A DNA stretch of 64,000 nucleotides from Streptomyces sp. NBC_01244 (GCF_035987325.1 NZ_CP108488.1:8928001-8992000), one strand, 5' to 3'. Numbered from the stretch's first letter, positions 8,722 through 17,118 are shown. The notes: generated by a model from the sequence alone, not told the origin. A program made the numbers and translations.

Positions 8722-9780
8722 ATGAGGATCATGAATTCCAAGGACGTCGACGCGGCCGTGTCGCTCACCACGAGGGCGTTGCGGGACGTGGCGCACCTGG
8801 ACTGGGAGGTTCCGGCCACCGGCCTGGAGTGGAGCTGCCGCGACACCGCCGTCCACGTGGCCGAGGACTTCACTGCCTACGCCGCCCAGCTCACGGTCCG
8901 CGCGGCCGACGCGTACGTCCCCCTGGAGATACGGGCCGAGGAGGGGACCGGACCGGCCGGCCTCGTCGACATGATCGAGGCGTCCGGCGGGTTCCTGTCG
9001 GCCGCCGTGGCCCTCGCCGGACCCGGTGCCCGCGCGTGGCACCCGTACGGCGGGGCGGGCGCGGACGGCTTCGCGGCGATGGGCGTCGTCGAGACCTTGC
9101 TGCACACCCACGACATCCTCGGCGGACTCGGCGTCCACGACTGGGAACCGGACCCCGCGCTCGCCGAAGGGGTCCTGGACCGGCTCTTCCCGCACGTCCC
9201 GCGCGGCCGCGAGGCATGGCCGACCCTGCTCTGGGCGACGGGCCGGGGCGAACTCCCCGGCCTGGCCCGCCAGACGACCTGGCGCTGGTACACCGAACCC
9301 GTCGAGACCGAGCGCCTCCTGCTCTGCCCCATGTCCCCGGCGGTCGCGGCCGACCTGCAAGCCGGCGGCACCGGCGGCTTCGCCTGGGTCGAGGACGGAC
9401 CCGCCGACGACACCCGGGAAGCCGGGGGGATCGTGACGAGGGCGCGCGAAGCGGGGACCTACCGCGCGGGCTGGGGACCGTACGTCATCGTCCGCACGAG
9501 CGACCGCAGGGCCATCGGCGGCATGGGCTTCCATGCGGCCCCGGACGCGGACGGGCGCTCCGAGATCGGCTACGACCTCGTCCCCTCGGCACGCGGCAAC
9601 GGCTACGCCACCGAGACCCTGAAGGCACTGTCGGCCTGGGCCTTCGGGCAACCGGGCTTCACCCGGCTGGATGCCACGACGGACGAGGACAACGCACCCT
9701 CCCAGGCGGTGCTGCGGCGGGCCGGTTTCACCGAGGCCGGTGCGGGGGAGGGCCTGGTCCGGTACGTCCTACGGGGCTGA
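8722..9780 (+). CDS. Fusion of mycothiol-dependent isomerase-like (MDMPI/DinB) domain with GNAT acetyltransferase
   Basis: A 352-residue two-domain protein. Residues 1-190 match the maleylpyruvate-isomerase N-terminal/DinB-like bundle, with the expected metal triad His45, Glu124 and His128 (ETLLHTHDIL). From about residue 195 (VETERLLLCP) a RimJ/RimL-type GNAT domain follows. It has the acetyl-CoA loop region PSARGNGYATETL and the conserved DNAPSQAVLRRAGF helix. The reading frame is continuous across the junction. The start is ATG at 8722, with a second Met three codons in. Substrates are unknown; a link to mycothiol metabolism is possible but only inferred. Confidence 0.82.
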   Translation: MRIMNSKDVDAAVSLTTRALRDVAHLDWEVPATGLEWSCRDTAVHVAEDFTAYAAQLTVRAADAYVPLEIRAEEGTGPAGLVDMIEASGGFLSAAVALAGPGARAWHPYGGAGADGFAAMGVVETLLHTHDILGGLGVHDWEPDPALAEGVLDRLFPHVPRGREAWPTLLWATGRGELPGLARQTTWRWYTEPVETERLLLCPMSPAVAADLQAGGTGGFAWVEDGPADDTREAGGIVTRAREAGTYRAGWGPYVIVRTSDRRAIGGMGFHAAPDADGRSEIGYDLVPSARGNGYATETLKALSAWAFGQPGFTRLDATTDEDNAPSQAVLRRAGFTEAGAGEGLVRYVLRG

Positions 9781-9821
9781 GCGTTCCCGCCGCGCCCCCC
9801 GGCTCGGAAAGCTGGTTCCGC

Positions 9822-10793
9822 ATGGTGAGTTCCCAGGTCCCCGTGATCGATCTCGGCCCGTGGCGCTCCGGCGGGCCCGAGGTGCGCCGGCAGGTCGCCT
9901 CCCGCGTCGACGAGGCGCTCCAGGCGGCCGGGTTCCTGCTGGTGACCGGGCACGGAGTGGACCCGGAGCTGCCGGGCCGGATCCGGGAGGCGGCGCGGAC
10001 CTTCTTCCGGCTCCCGGCCGCCGCCAAGGCCCCGTACGCCGTGCCGGTCGGCGGCCGCGGCTGGCTCGGCCCGGGCGCCGAGGCCAACAGCTACGCGGAG
10101 GGCGCGGCCTCCCCGCCCGACCTCAAGGAGTCCTGGTCCTTCGCGGCGGAGGAGCCGACCGGGAACGCCTCGGTGGACGCCGAATGGTTCCGGCCGAACG
10201 CGTGGCCGGCCGAAGTGCCCGCGCTGCACGGGCCGGTGACGCAGTACCTGTCCGCGATGCGGGCCCTCTCCGACGAGCTGCTGGAGCTGCTGGCGGCCGC
10301 GCTCGGCCTGGAGCCGGACCACTTCACCCGGCACACCCGCCACCCCACCTGGGGGTTCAACCTCAACTGGTACCCCGGCACCGAGATCCTCGGCCCGCCG
10401 CTGCCCGGCCAGTTCCGCATCGGCGCGCACACCGACTTCGGCACCGTCACCGTCCTCGACCGGCAGCAGGGCGCGGGCGGACTCCAGATCCATACCGACG
10501 CCGAGGGCTGGCAGGACGCCCCGTACGATCCGGCCGCGCTCACCGTGAACATCGGAGACCTGATGGCGCGCTGGACGGGCGACCGCTGGCGGGCGGGTCG
10601 CCACCGGGTCCTGCCGCCGCCCGCGGACGCGCCCGCCGAGGAGCTGATCTCGCTGGTCTACTTCTACGAGTGCGATCCGCACACCCGCGTGGAATCGCTC
10701 CCGGCGCCGCTGGGCCGGATCGCGCACGCGCCGGTCGACTCGCACGTCCACCTGAGGGCGCAGCTCGACGCGATCACCGTCCCGGAGGGGTAG
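9822..10793 (+). CDS. Isopenicillin-N-synthase-family (2OG-Fe(II)-type) oxygenase
   Basis: A 323-residue non-haem iron oxygenase. The N-terminal DIOX_N-like region starts VPVIDLGPW and has GFLLVTGHGVD. The jelly-roll core carries the iron ligands His203 and Asp205 (GAHTDFG) and His261 (AGRHRVLPP). At the usual 2-oxoglutarate-binding R-x-S site the sequence reads L-I-S (275-277), so the arginine is missing. This may mean an altered cosubstrate or anchoring elsewhere. ATG at 9822 lies 41 bases after the previous stop. The substrate is unknown, and no biosynthetic partners are nearby. Confidence 0.88.
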   Translation: MVSSQVPVIDLGPWRSGGPEVRRQVASRVDEALQAAGFLLVTGHGVDPELPGRIREAARTFFRLPAAAKAPYAVPVGGRGWLGPGAEANSYAEGAASPPDLKESWSFAAEEPTGNASVDAEWFRPNAWPAEVPALHGPVTQYLSAMRALSDELLELLAAALGLEPDHFTRHTRHPTWGFNLNWYPGTEILGPPLPGQFRIGAHTDFGTVTVLDRQQGAGGLQIHTDAEGWQDAPYDPAALTVNIGDLMARWTGDRWRAGRHRVLPPPADAPAEELISLVYFYECDPHTRVESLPAPLGRIAHAPVDSHVHLRAQLDAITVPEG

Positions 10794-10897
10794 GGGAGGG
10801 ACGCGGCGGGGTGGCCGAGGGGCGGCGGCGGGGTGGCGGGAGAGCCCCGGGGGGACCCGATTACCCGATGTCCGGCGCGTTCGGCAGGATGGGACTC

Positions 10898-11431
10898 ATG
10901 ACCGAGATCCGTACCCCCCGCCTCCTCCTCCGCCGCTGGTCCGAGGACGACCTCGTCCCCCTGTCGGAGATCAATGCCGACCCCGAGGTGATGCGCTGGA
11001 TCGGCGACGGCGAGACCCTCGACCTGGAGGAGACCGCCGAGACCATCGAGCGGTGGGAGGACGAGTGGGACGAGGAGGGCTTCGGGATCTTCGCCGTGGA
11101 GCTGCTGGCCTCCGGTGAGCTGATCGGAGCCGTGGGGCTCTCCATGCCGTGGTGGCTGCCCGAGGTACTGCCGGCGGCCGAGATCACCTGGAGGCTGGGC
11201 CGCTCCTACTGGGGCCAGGGCTACGGCTCCGAGGCCGCGCACGCCACGCTGGAGTTCGCCCTCCAGGAACGGGGCCTCGACCGGGTCGTCGCCATCAACC
11301 GGGCGGGCAACGACGAGTCCGAGAACGTGATCCGCAAGCTGGGGATGACCGCCGAGAAGGACATCAACCACCCGGAGACCCACGCACTCCTCAACCTCCA
11401 CGGCATCGACCTGACGGAGTACGAGGGCTGA
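10898..11431 (+). CDS. GNAT-family N-acetyltransferase (RimJ/RimL type)
   Basis: A 177-residue single-domain acetyltransferase. It opens with TPRLLLRRWSEDDL, typical of the RimJ/RimL group. The acetyl-CoA-binding segment is RSYWGQGYGSEAA, followed by AINRAGNDESENVIRKLGM. It would transfer acetyl from acetyl-CoA to an amine or protein N-terminus; the substrate is unknown. I prefer the ATG at 10898; ATGs at 10868 and 10889 would add 10 and 3 residues that precede the conserved start. Confidence 0.88.
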   Translation: MTEIRTPRLLLRRWSEDDLVPLSEINADPEVMRWIGDGETLDLEETAETIERWEDEWDEEGFGIFAVELLASGELIGAVGLSMPWWLPEVLPAAEITWRLGRSYWGQGYGSEAAHATLEFALQERGLDRVVAINRAGNDESENVIRKLGMTAEKDINHPETHALLNLHGIDLTEYEG

Positions 11432-11600
11432 GCCCCCCGAGCCGGCCCGCCTGACCCGGCCCGTCCCCGCATCGACCGATCGGCCGACCCCGCTGTCGGC
11501 CGCCGGGCCGAGCGGCCGGGCGGCCCCGCGAGGTGAGGATGGGTACGGGGGAGCGGGCGCACCACCGGCCCCGCCCCCGGAACCGAGAGGGGCCCCGCCC

Positions 11601-12776
11601 ATGCCGCAGCACGACCGCCCGCACCCGCGCCGCCGCGCACGAGGAACCCGTACCGCCCTCGCGGCCCTCGCCGGAGCCCTGCTGTTGGGGGCCTGCTCCA
11701 GCCCCGGCGCCCCGCCGGCCGCCGCCCCCGCGGCGTCCCCGCTCCCGACGGCCGCGACCACCCCGGGCGGCACCCTCCTGGTCGCCGACTTCGGGGCCGA
11801 CACCGTCACCTTCGTGGACCCGGAGCACGGCGCGGTCGGCTCGGTGCCGGTCGGCAGGGCCCCGTACGGCCTGGTGGTCGGCGCGGACGGCCGGGCCTGG
11901 GTGGCCACGGCCGAGGGAGTCGCCGTCGTGGACACCCGGACGCGGACCCGGCAGGCCCTGATCCCGTACCGGACCACCGGGACCGGGCCCGTGACCGGCG
12001 GCGAGTACCGGGGCGGCGGCATGGGCATCGCGCTCTCGCCCGACGGCGCGCACGCGTACGCCGGGGTCAACGTGCCCGGGACCACCGGCGTCCTGGAGGT
12101 CATCGACACGGCGAAGAGGGAGGTCACGGCGGTGGTCCCGGTGGGCCGACGCCCCTTCGACGTGGACGTCTCGCGCGACGGCGCGGAGGTGTACGTCACC
12201 GGCCACGACTCCTTCGATGTCACGGTGGTCCCCGTCGGACCTGACGGAACCGGCGGAACCGGCGCAGGCGCCGCACCGGTGCGGCCGCGCCGCATCGAGG
12301 TCGCCCCGTACGGGACGCAGGGCGGCCTCGCCTCCTGGCTGAAGCCGCACTACGCCGTCGTACGGCCGGCGGACGGGATGCTGCTGCTCCCCTTCGAGGG
12401 CGAGCGGCTCGCGGTGGTGGATCCGAGGACGGGCCGCACCACGGTGGAGGAGATGACGGCCGACACCCACCAGCACGGGGCCACGGTCACGGCGGACGGC
12501 CGGCTCCTGGTGGTCGGGACCGGGGCGGTGGAACCGGGCAAGGGCAAGGGTCCCTCCCTCACGGTCCGGTCCCCGGACGGCTCGGAGCGGGTGTACCCGC
12601 TGGACGGGCCGCACGAGGACGTGGCCGTGTCCCGGGACGGGCGGACGGCCTACGTCACCGGGGGCTACACCCGCGACGGTTACTGGAACGGCATCACGGT
12701 CGTGGACCTCGACAGCGGGAACAGCCGCCGGCTCGCGGCGGGATCGCGGCCCCTGGGCATCGCGGTCCTGGGGTGA
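11601..12776 (+). CDS. Secreted YVTN/YncE-type beta-propeller lipoprotein
   Basis: A 391-residue exported lipoprotein. It has an Arg-rich n-region, a hydrophobic stretch and the lipobox LLGAC (Cys32), then an Ala/Pro spacer to about residue 55. The rest is a repeat-built beta-propeller with motifs such as GGTLLVADFGADTVTFVD, GRAPYGLVVGADGRAWVA, GRRPFDVDVSRDGAEVYV and GPHEDVAVSRDGRTAYVTGG. YncE-like propellers bind ligands or proteins on the cell surface, and no enzymatic residues are evident. It is monocistronic, with 169 bases upstream. Confidence 0.85.
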   Translation: MPQHDRPHPRRRARGTRTALAALAGALLLGACSSPGAPPAAAPAASPLPTAATTPGGTLLVADFGADTVTFVDPEHGAVGSVPVGRAPYGLVVGADGRAWVATAEGVAVVDTRTRTRQALIPYRTTGTGPVTGGEYRGGGMGIALSPDGAHAYAGVNVPGTTGVLEVIDTAKREVTAVVPVGRRPFDVDVSRDGAEVYVTGHDSFDVTVVPVGPDGTGGTGAGAAPVRPRRIEVAPYGTQGGLASWLKPHYAVVRPADGMLLLPFEGERLAVVDPRTGRTTVEEMTADTHQHGATVTADGRLLVVGTGAVEPGKGKGPSLTVRSPDGSERVYPLDGPHEDVAVSRDGRTAYVTGGYTRDGYWNGITVVDLDSGNSRRLAAGSRPLGIAVLG

Positions 12777-12797
12777 ACGGTCCCGGAGTGAGCGGCG

Positions 12798-13559
12798 TCA
12801 GGCCGTGCAGGTGTCCAGCATGGTGGAGAGCATCTTCCTCTCGGGCTCGGTGACGGTCAGGCCGTACACGGACTTGACGGTGGTCCAGGCCCGCCCGTAC
12901 TGGCACCAGGCCGTCTTCGACGGCGGCTGCCACAGGTCGGGACTCTGGTCGCCCTTCGACCGGTTCGACGAGGCCGTGACCGCAAGCAGTTGAGGGCGCG
13001 TCAGATCGTTCGCGAAGGCCTTGCGCTTCGCGGCGTCCCAGCCGGCCGCACCGGAGCGCCAGCCTTCGGCGAGGGGCACCATGTGGTCGATGTCGATCTT
13101 CGAGGCCTCGGTCACGACCACCTCGTCGTACAGGCTCTTCCAGGTCCCGGACACGGCCTTGCACTGGGAGTCCCGGGTGACGTTGGTGCCGTCCCGCTGG
13201 AGGATGACCTCACGGGTGTCGCACTTGTCGCCCTGCTCCGCCCAGTGCGTGAACTTGTCCCGGCTGTACCCGGACATGGTTCCCGGCGGCGCCACCTTCA
13301 GCGCGGCCAGCTGGGTACGGGCAACGGAGACGCCGACCATGCCGGGGAGCACGTCGCCTGAGGGGGGCTTCCCGTCGGCGGGAGTGGCGGAAGATCCGGG
13401 AGCGGTGGGACCGGCGGAGGCGGCCGACGTGGCGCCGCCCGGCTTCGGGTCGTCGCCGGGATCCGCCCCGGCCCCGCTCCCCGTCCCGGAACAGCCTGCG
13501 GCGGCCAGCAGCAGCACGGCCGCCAGTACCGCACCGGGCACACGTATCTGACGTCCCAT
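12798..13559 (-). CDS. Lipoprotein with HNH/DUF1524-type nuclease domain
   Basis: A 253-residue protein. Its N-terminal signal ends in a lipobox with Cys23 (LLAAAGC), and a Gly/Ser/Pro linker runs to about 80. The C-terminal domain matches the secreted HNH-family nuclease group common in Streptomyces. It contains IDIDHMVPLAEGWRSGA (the DH pair of the HNH motif), a later NDLTRPQLLAVTASSNRSKGD and the closing Lys/Trp/Cys region WQPPSKTAWCQY. Predicted to be a membrane-anchored extracellular nuclease. The ATG at 13559 is preferred; an upstream GTG would add nine residues ahead of a normal signal peptide. Confidence 0.85.
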   Translation of the reverse strand: MGRQIRVPGAVLAAVLLLAAAGCSGTGSGAGADPGDDPKPGGATSAASAGPTAPGSSATPADGKPPSGDVLPGMVGVSVARTQLAALKVAPPGTMSGYSRDKFTHWAEQGDKCDTREVILQRDGTNVTRDSQCKAVSGTWKSLYDEVVVTEASKIDIDHMVPLAEGWRSGAAGWDAAKRKAFANDLTRPQLLAVTASSNRSKGDQSPDLWQPPSKTAWCQYGRAWTTVKSVYGLTVTEPERKMLSTMLDTCTA

Positions 13560-13765
13560 GACCCCACCCCGAACCCCGCCGCACACTGTGTCCCGGGAAG
13601 ACTACCCATGCCGGACGGGGCCCGAAGCCAGGCTCGTTGGCCCGGCGGGCGGCGAACGGTCCCCGGGCGCACGCCGGGTGACGTGCGGGGGGCGGCCGCC
13701 GGAGGGGCGGCGCGGGCCGCCCGCCCGCGGTGCCTTGGTTGCGCGGGGCCGCGCCTGCCGGGCTT

Positions 13766-14299
13766 TCAGGCGCCGTGGGCGCGCAGCCACGCCTCCAGGG
13801 CGGCGAAGTCGGCGTCCCCGAGTCCGATCCGGGGGTCGACCCGGTGGAGGAGGGCCGGGCCGGGGTGGTGGGCGGACACCCACCGGCGGTCCGCGTCGCC
13901 GATCTCGTCGTCGACCCACGCGAACGCCCGGCCCGCGGCCCACGCGACGAGGCCTGCGGTCTTCCAGTGGGTGCCGCTCCCGACGTCCTCGGCGGAGGGC
14001 TCGGGCCAGTCCGCCACCGGCAGGTCCGGCAGCCCGAGCCGAGGGGCGACGCAGGCATTGGCGTCGTCCATCCAGGTCGTGGCCCAGACGAGTTCGCACG
14101 GCAGTCCGGCGAGCCGCGGCCCCAGTGCGGGATCGAGCCGGGAGAGGAGGGGGTGCCGGCCGGCTCCGGCGGGCGCGCCGGGGGACTCGTAGACCGGGTG
14201 GCCCTGCGCGGATCCGAACGGGATGAGGGGTCCGTCCACGTCCAGGAAGAGGACGGGCCGCGCCACGAGGGAGGTCGGGGGAGTCGGGGGGTTCGTCAT
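13766..14299 (-). CDS. HAD-like hydrolase domain protein (Swiss-army-knife RNA repair type)
   Basis: A 177-residue HAD-superfamily protein. Motif I is VLFLDVDGPLIPFG at about 16-29. The WATTWMDDAN segment and the late acidic motif AFAWVDDEIGD complete the active site. The small size and the motif spacing resemble HAD domains of the SAK/RNA-repair group, which are also common as stand-alone proteins of unknown role in Streptomyces. The ATG at 14299 is divergent from the repeat lipoprotein at 14402. The substrate is unknown. Confidence 0.8.
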   Translation of the reverse strand: MTNPPTPPTSLVARPVLFLDVDGPLIPFGSAQGHPVYESPGAPAGAGRHPLLSRLDPALGPRLAGLPCELVWATTWMDDANACVAPRLGLPDLPVADWPEPSAEDVGSGTHWKTAGLVAWAAGRAFAWVDDEIGDADRRWVSAHHPGPALLHRVDPRIGLGDADFAALEAWLRAHGA

Positions 14300-14401
14300 G
14301 CGGCACAGCGATACCACGCCCCGGGACCTGCGCGAGCGGCGGCCCGGGAGGGAACCGCGGCCCACGCGGAGCCCTCTACCCGGCCGGAAGGGGGAGACGA
14401 C

Positions 14402-15193
14402 ATGACAACGACTGCGGTATCCCGGACCGGGCGGACGGCCCTGGCCGGGCTGGTGCTGCTCCTGTGCGCCGGACTCGCGGCCTGCGGCACCGTACGGGCC
14501 GGGGAGGCGGCCGGTCCCGCCGCTCCCACGGCGGCGCCCGGTCCGGAACGCTGCGACCTGGACGGGGCGACGGGTACGGATGCCGGCGCGGGCGGGGCCA
14601 CCACCGCGCCCGACATCCCGACGGAGGAGCAGACCGGCGGATACGCGGGCCCGCCGACGGACGAGGAGACGGGCGGATACGCCGGTCCACCGACCGACGA
14701 GGAGACGGGCGCCTACGCCGGCCCGCCCACGGACGGGGAGACCGGGGGTGATGCCGGTCCCCCGACCGACCAGGAGACGGGCGGCCCTGCCGGTCCGCCC
14801 ACCGATCAGGACACCGGCGCGCCCGACCCGCCCACGGACGGCACCTCCGCACCCGGCGCCGCCACCAATGGCGCGGGTCCTTGCGGCGCGGCCGGGTGGT
14901 TCGACATGAGGCGGGACTTCGTCGCCTATTACGCGGAGCACCGCACCGACGAGGACACGTTCATCTCCGCGGACGGCATCGGTGACGTCCGCGTCCGCAA
15001 GGTGCGCGGGAGGGGCATCGCGGAGGTGACCTTCACCACCCGCGCGGTGGGCAAGGGCCGCGGCGACGACGCCCGCAGGGTGGTACGGGTCTTCGCGGCC
15101 TGGCGGCACGAGGTGTACGGGGGCACGGACGCGGGCAGCGTCACGGTTCGTACGCGCGAGGAGTTCCCCGTGACCGTCACCGAGGACTGGTGA
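14402..15193 (+). CDS. Repeat-rich lipoprotein, unrecognised
   Basis: A 263-residue protein whose signal peptide has a lipobox at Cys28 (GLAAC). Residues ~74-145 consist of six tandem copies of a 12-residue acidic repeat of the form P-P-T-D-[EQG]-[ED]-T-G-x-x-A-G, encoded by 36-base repeats (about 14620-14838). The repeat region probably forms an extended spacer across the cell wall. The C-terminal ~110 residues (from CGAAGWFDM) form a small alpha/beta domain with no family I can name. A GGGGGAG Shine-Dalgarno precedes the ATG. Repeat number may vary between strains. Confidence 0.75.
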   Translation: MTTTAVSRTGRTALAGLVLLLCAGLAACGTVRAGEAAGPAAPTAAPGPERCDLDGATGTDAGAGGATTAPDIPTEEQTGGYAGPPTDEETGGYAGPPTDEETGAYAGPPTDGETGGDAGPPTDQETGGPAGPPTDQDTGAPDPPTDGTSAPGAATNGAGPCGAAGWFDMRRDFVAYYAEHRTDEDTFISADGIGDVRVRKVRGRGIAEVTFTTRAVGKGRGDDARRVVRVFAAWRHEVYGGTDAGSVTVRTREEFPVTVTEDW

Positions 15194-15273
15194 CCCCGGG
15201 CCGGCCCCGCTCGGAACGCCCGCCCACGAGAATCCCCACGATCCCCGGAACAGGAATCAGAGGCAGAACCGCC

Positions 15274-15603
15274 GTGACCGACGACGCCGCCAACGAACCG
15301 CACGTCCCCTCCGACGCGGAGCGCGCGGCCCGTGCCCGGGTGCGGGAGCGGGCCACCGGCCTGACCCACCACCAGACCGAGGAGGCGCTCGAGGCCGCCG
15401 AGGCCGCCGCCGTGGTGGCCGCGGGCGACCTGGAGAGCGCCGACGCCGTCACCCGCGCCGCCGTCGCGGAATGGCGGCGCATCACGGAGCTGCTCTTCGA
15501 CCACGGTGGTCCGTACTCTCCCGATACGGACGCTTTCGTCCAGGGGCAGCTCACGGCCCGCGAGGCCCACGTCGACCCCAACCAGGGCTTGGGGGAGTCA
15601 TAA
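15274..15603 (+). CDS. Small acidic hypothetical protein
   Basis: A 109-residue soluble protein, Ala/Glu-rich and largely helical, with a His-Gln patch LTHHQTEEALEAAEAAA and a hydrophobic C-terminal third (WRRITELLFDHGG). I recognise no domain. The GTG start at 15274 lies 81 bases after the previous stop, in the same direction. A 7-bp inverted repeat follows the stop at once. Confidence 0.6.
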   Translation: MTDDAANEPHVPSDAERAARARVRERATGLTHHQTEEALEAAEAAAVVAAGDLESADAVTRAAVAEWRRITELLFDHGGPYSPDTDAFVQGQLTAREAHVDPNQGLGES

Positions 15604-15607
15604 GGTC

Positions 15608-15627
15608 TGGTTATAGGGGCATAACCA
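15608..15627. promoter_or_regulatory. Perfect 7-bp inverted repeat TGGTTAT-N6-ATAACCA
   Basis: The arms at 15608-15614 and 15621-15627 are exactly complementary, with a six-base spacer, and are unusually AT-rich for this genome. It lies five bases after one stop codon and 80 bases before fprA. Its symmetry and composition fit a repressor or activator operator better than a terminator. Confidence 0.45.
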
Positions 15628-15643
15628 GGGGGCGGGTGCCGGG

Positions 15644-15662
15644 TTAGGCTGCCCTTAGCTTA
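15644..15662. promoter_or_regulatory. Possible iron-box-like site (DmdR/IdeR type)
   Basis: The 19 bases from TTAGG at 15644 match the actinobacterial iron-box consensus TTAGGTTAGGCTAACCTAA at about 12 of 19 positions by my alignment. It sits upstream of a ferredoxin reductase, a plausible iron-responsive target. The match is partial, so this is tentative. Confidence 0.3.
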
Positions 15663-15703
15663 GGGTTCCCTTGATCGAGTCTTTCGCCGTTCGAAGGGAA
15701 CCC
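15663..15703 (+). promoter_or_regulatory. Leader hairpin pairing with the fprA Shine-Dalgarno
   Basis: Bases 15663-15672 (GGGTTCCCTT) are perfectly complementary to 15694-15703 (AAGGGAACCC), with a 21-base loop. The 3' arm contains the only Shine-Dalgarno-like sequence (AAGGGA) in front of the ATG at 15708. If formed in the mRNA, the hairpin would hide the ribosome site. Function is inferred. Confidence 0.45.
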
Positions 15704-15707
15704 AGCC

Positions 15708-17069
15708 ATGCCTCGCCACCTGCGGGTAGCAATCGTCGGTGCCGGCCCCGCCGGCATCTACGCCGCCGACGCCCTGCTGAAGTCCGAGGCGGCCGTCGAC
15801 CCGGGCGTGTCCATCGACATCTTCGAGCGGATGCCGGCCCCCTTCGGTCTGATCCGCTACGGCGTGGCTCCCGACCACCCCCGTATCAAGGGCATCATCA
15901 CCGCCCTGCACCAGGTGCTCGACAAGCCGCAGGTCCGCCTCTTCGGCAACGTCGACTACCCGAACGACATCAGCCTCGACGAGCTGCGCTCCTTCTACGA
16001 CGCCGTGATCTTCTCCACCGGCGCCACCGCGGACCGCGCGCTCACCATCCCGGGCGTCGACCTCGACGGCTCCTACGGCGCCGCCGACTTCGTCTCCTGG
16101 TACGACGGCCACCCCGACGTGCCGCGCACCTGGCCGCTGGAGGCCGAGAAGGTCGCCGTCCTCGGCGTCGGCAACGTGGCCCTCGACGTGGCCCGGATCC
16201 TCGCCAAGACCGCCGACGAGCTGCTGCCGACCGAGATCCCGGCGAACGTGCACGACGGCCTCAAGGCCAACAAGGCCCTCGAAGTCCACGTCTTCGGCCG
16301 CCGCGGCCCCGCGCAGGCCAAGTTCAGCCCGATGGAGCTGCGCGAGCTGGACCACTCGCCGAACATCGAGGTCATCGTCAACCCCGAGGACATCGACTAC
16401 GACGAGGGTTCGATCACCACCCGCCGCTCCAACAAGCAGGCGGACATGGTCGCCAAGACCCTGGAGAACTGGGCGATCCGCGACATAGGCGAGCGCCCGC
16501 ACAAGCTCTTCCTGCACTTCTTCGAGTCGCCCACCGAGATCCTCGGCGAGGACGGCAAGGTCGTGGGCCTGCGCACCGAGCGCACCGAGCTCGACGGCAC
16601 CGGCAACGTCAAGGGCACCGGCACGTTCACCGACTGGGACGTCCAGTCCGTCTACCGCGCCGTCGGCTACCTCTCCGACGAGCTGCCCAAGCTGCCGTGG
16701 GACGTCGACTCCGGCACGGTTCCGGACGAGGGCGGCCGCGTCATCGAAGCCGGCGCGCACCTGGCGTCCACGTACGTCACCGGCTGGATCCGCCGCGGTC
16801 CCATCGGCCTGATCGGCCACACCAAGGGCGACGCCAACGAGACGGTCGCGAACCTGCTCGCCGATCACGCGGACGGCCGCCTGCTGACCCCGTCCACTCC
16901 CGAGCCGGAGGCGGTCGAGACCTTCCTCACGGAGAAGGAGGTCCGCTTCACGACGTGGGAGGGCTGGTACAAGCTCGACGCCGCCGAGAAGGCGCTGGGT
17001 GAGCCGCAGGGCCGCGAGCGCGTGAAGCTCGTCGAGCGCGAGGACATGCTCAAGGCGAGCGGGGCGTAG
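15708..17069 (+). CDS. fprA: Ferredoxin-NADP reductase, adrenodoxin-reductase type
   Basis: A 453-residue flavoprotein of the FprA/adrenodoxin reductase family. It has an N-terminal FAD Rossmann motif (VAIVGAGPAGIYAAD, residues 7-21), then the family stretch FERMPAPFGLIRYGVAPDHP, and a central NADPH-binding motif VLGVGNVALDVARIL. The C-terminal GWIRRGPIGLIGHTKGDANET is diagnostic. The enzyme passes electrons from NADPH to ferredoxins that serve P450s and other oxygenases; two P450 genes occur elsewhere in this window, but no ferredoxin gene is adjacent. The leader contains an iron-box-like site and a hairpin over the ribosome site. A long stem-loop terminates the gene. Confidence 0.93.
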   Translation: MPRHLRVAIVGAGPAGIYAADALLKSEAAVDPGVSIDIFERMPAPFGLIRYGVAPDHPRIKGIITALHQVLDKPQVRLFGNVDYPNDISLDELRSFYDAVIFSTGATADRALTIPGVDLDGSYGAADFVSWYDGHPDVPRTWPLEAEKVAVLGVGNVALDVARILAKTADELLPTEIPANVHDGLKANKALEVHVFGRRGPAQAKFSPMELRELDHSPNIEVIVNPEDIDYDEGSITTRRSNKQADMVAKTLENWAIRDIGERPHKLFLHFFESPTEILGEDGKVVGLRTERTELDGTGNVKGTGTFTDWDVQSVYRAVGYLSDELPKLPWDVDSGTVPDEGGRVIEAGAHLASTYVTGWIRRGPIGLIGHTKGDANETVANLLADHADGRLLTPSTPEPEAVETFLTEKEVRFTTWEGWYKLDAAEKALGEPQGRERVKLVEREDMLKASGA

Positions 17070-17085
17070 TCCGGCCCGTCGCGAC

Positions 17086-17118
17086 CCGGCCGGTCCCGCG
17101 GAGCGCGGGCCCGGCCGG
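17086..17118 (+). terminator. Stem-loop terminator of fprA
   Basis: The arms 17086-17100 and 17104-17118 pair over 15 positions with one mismatch and a three-base loop (GAG), 17 bases after the fprA stop. There is no U-tract. Confidence 0.65.

Noticed and set aside
13560..13765. Possible small gene between the HNH lipoprotein and the HAD gene
   Set aside because: Open frames here are low-complexity Arg/Pro strings without a ribosome site.
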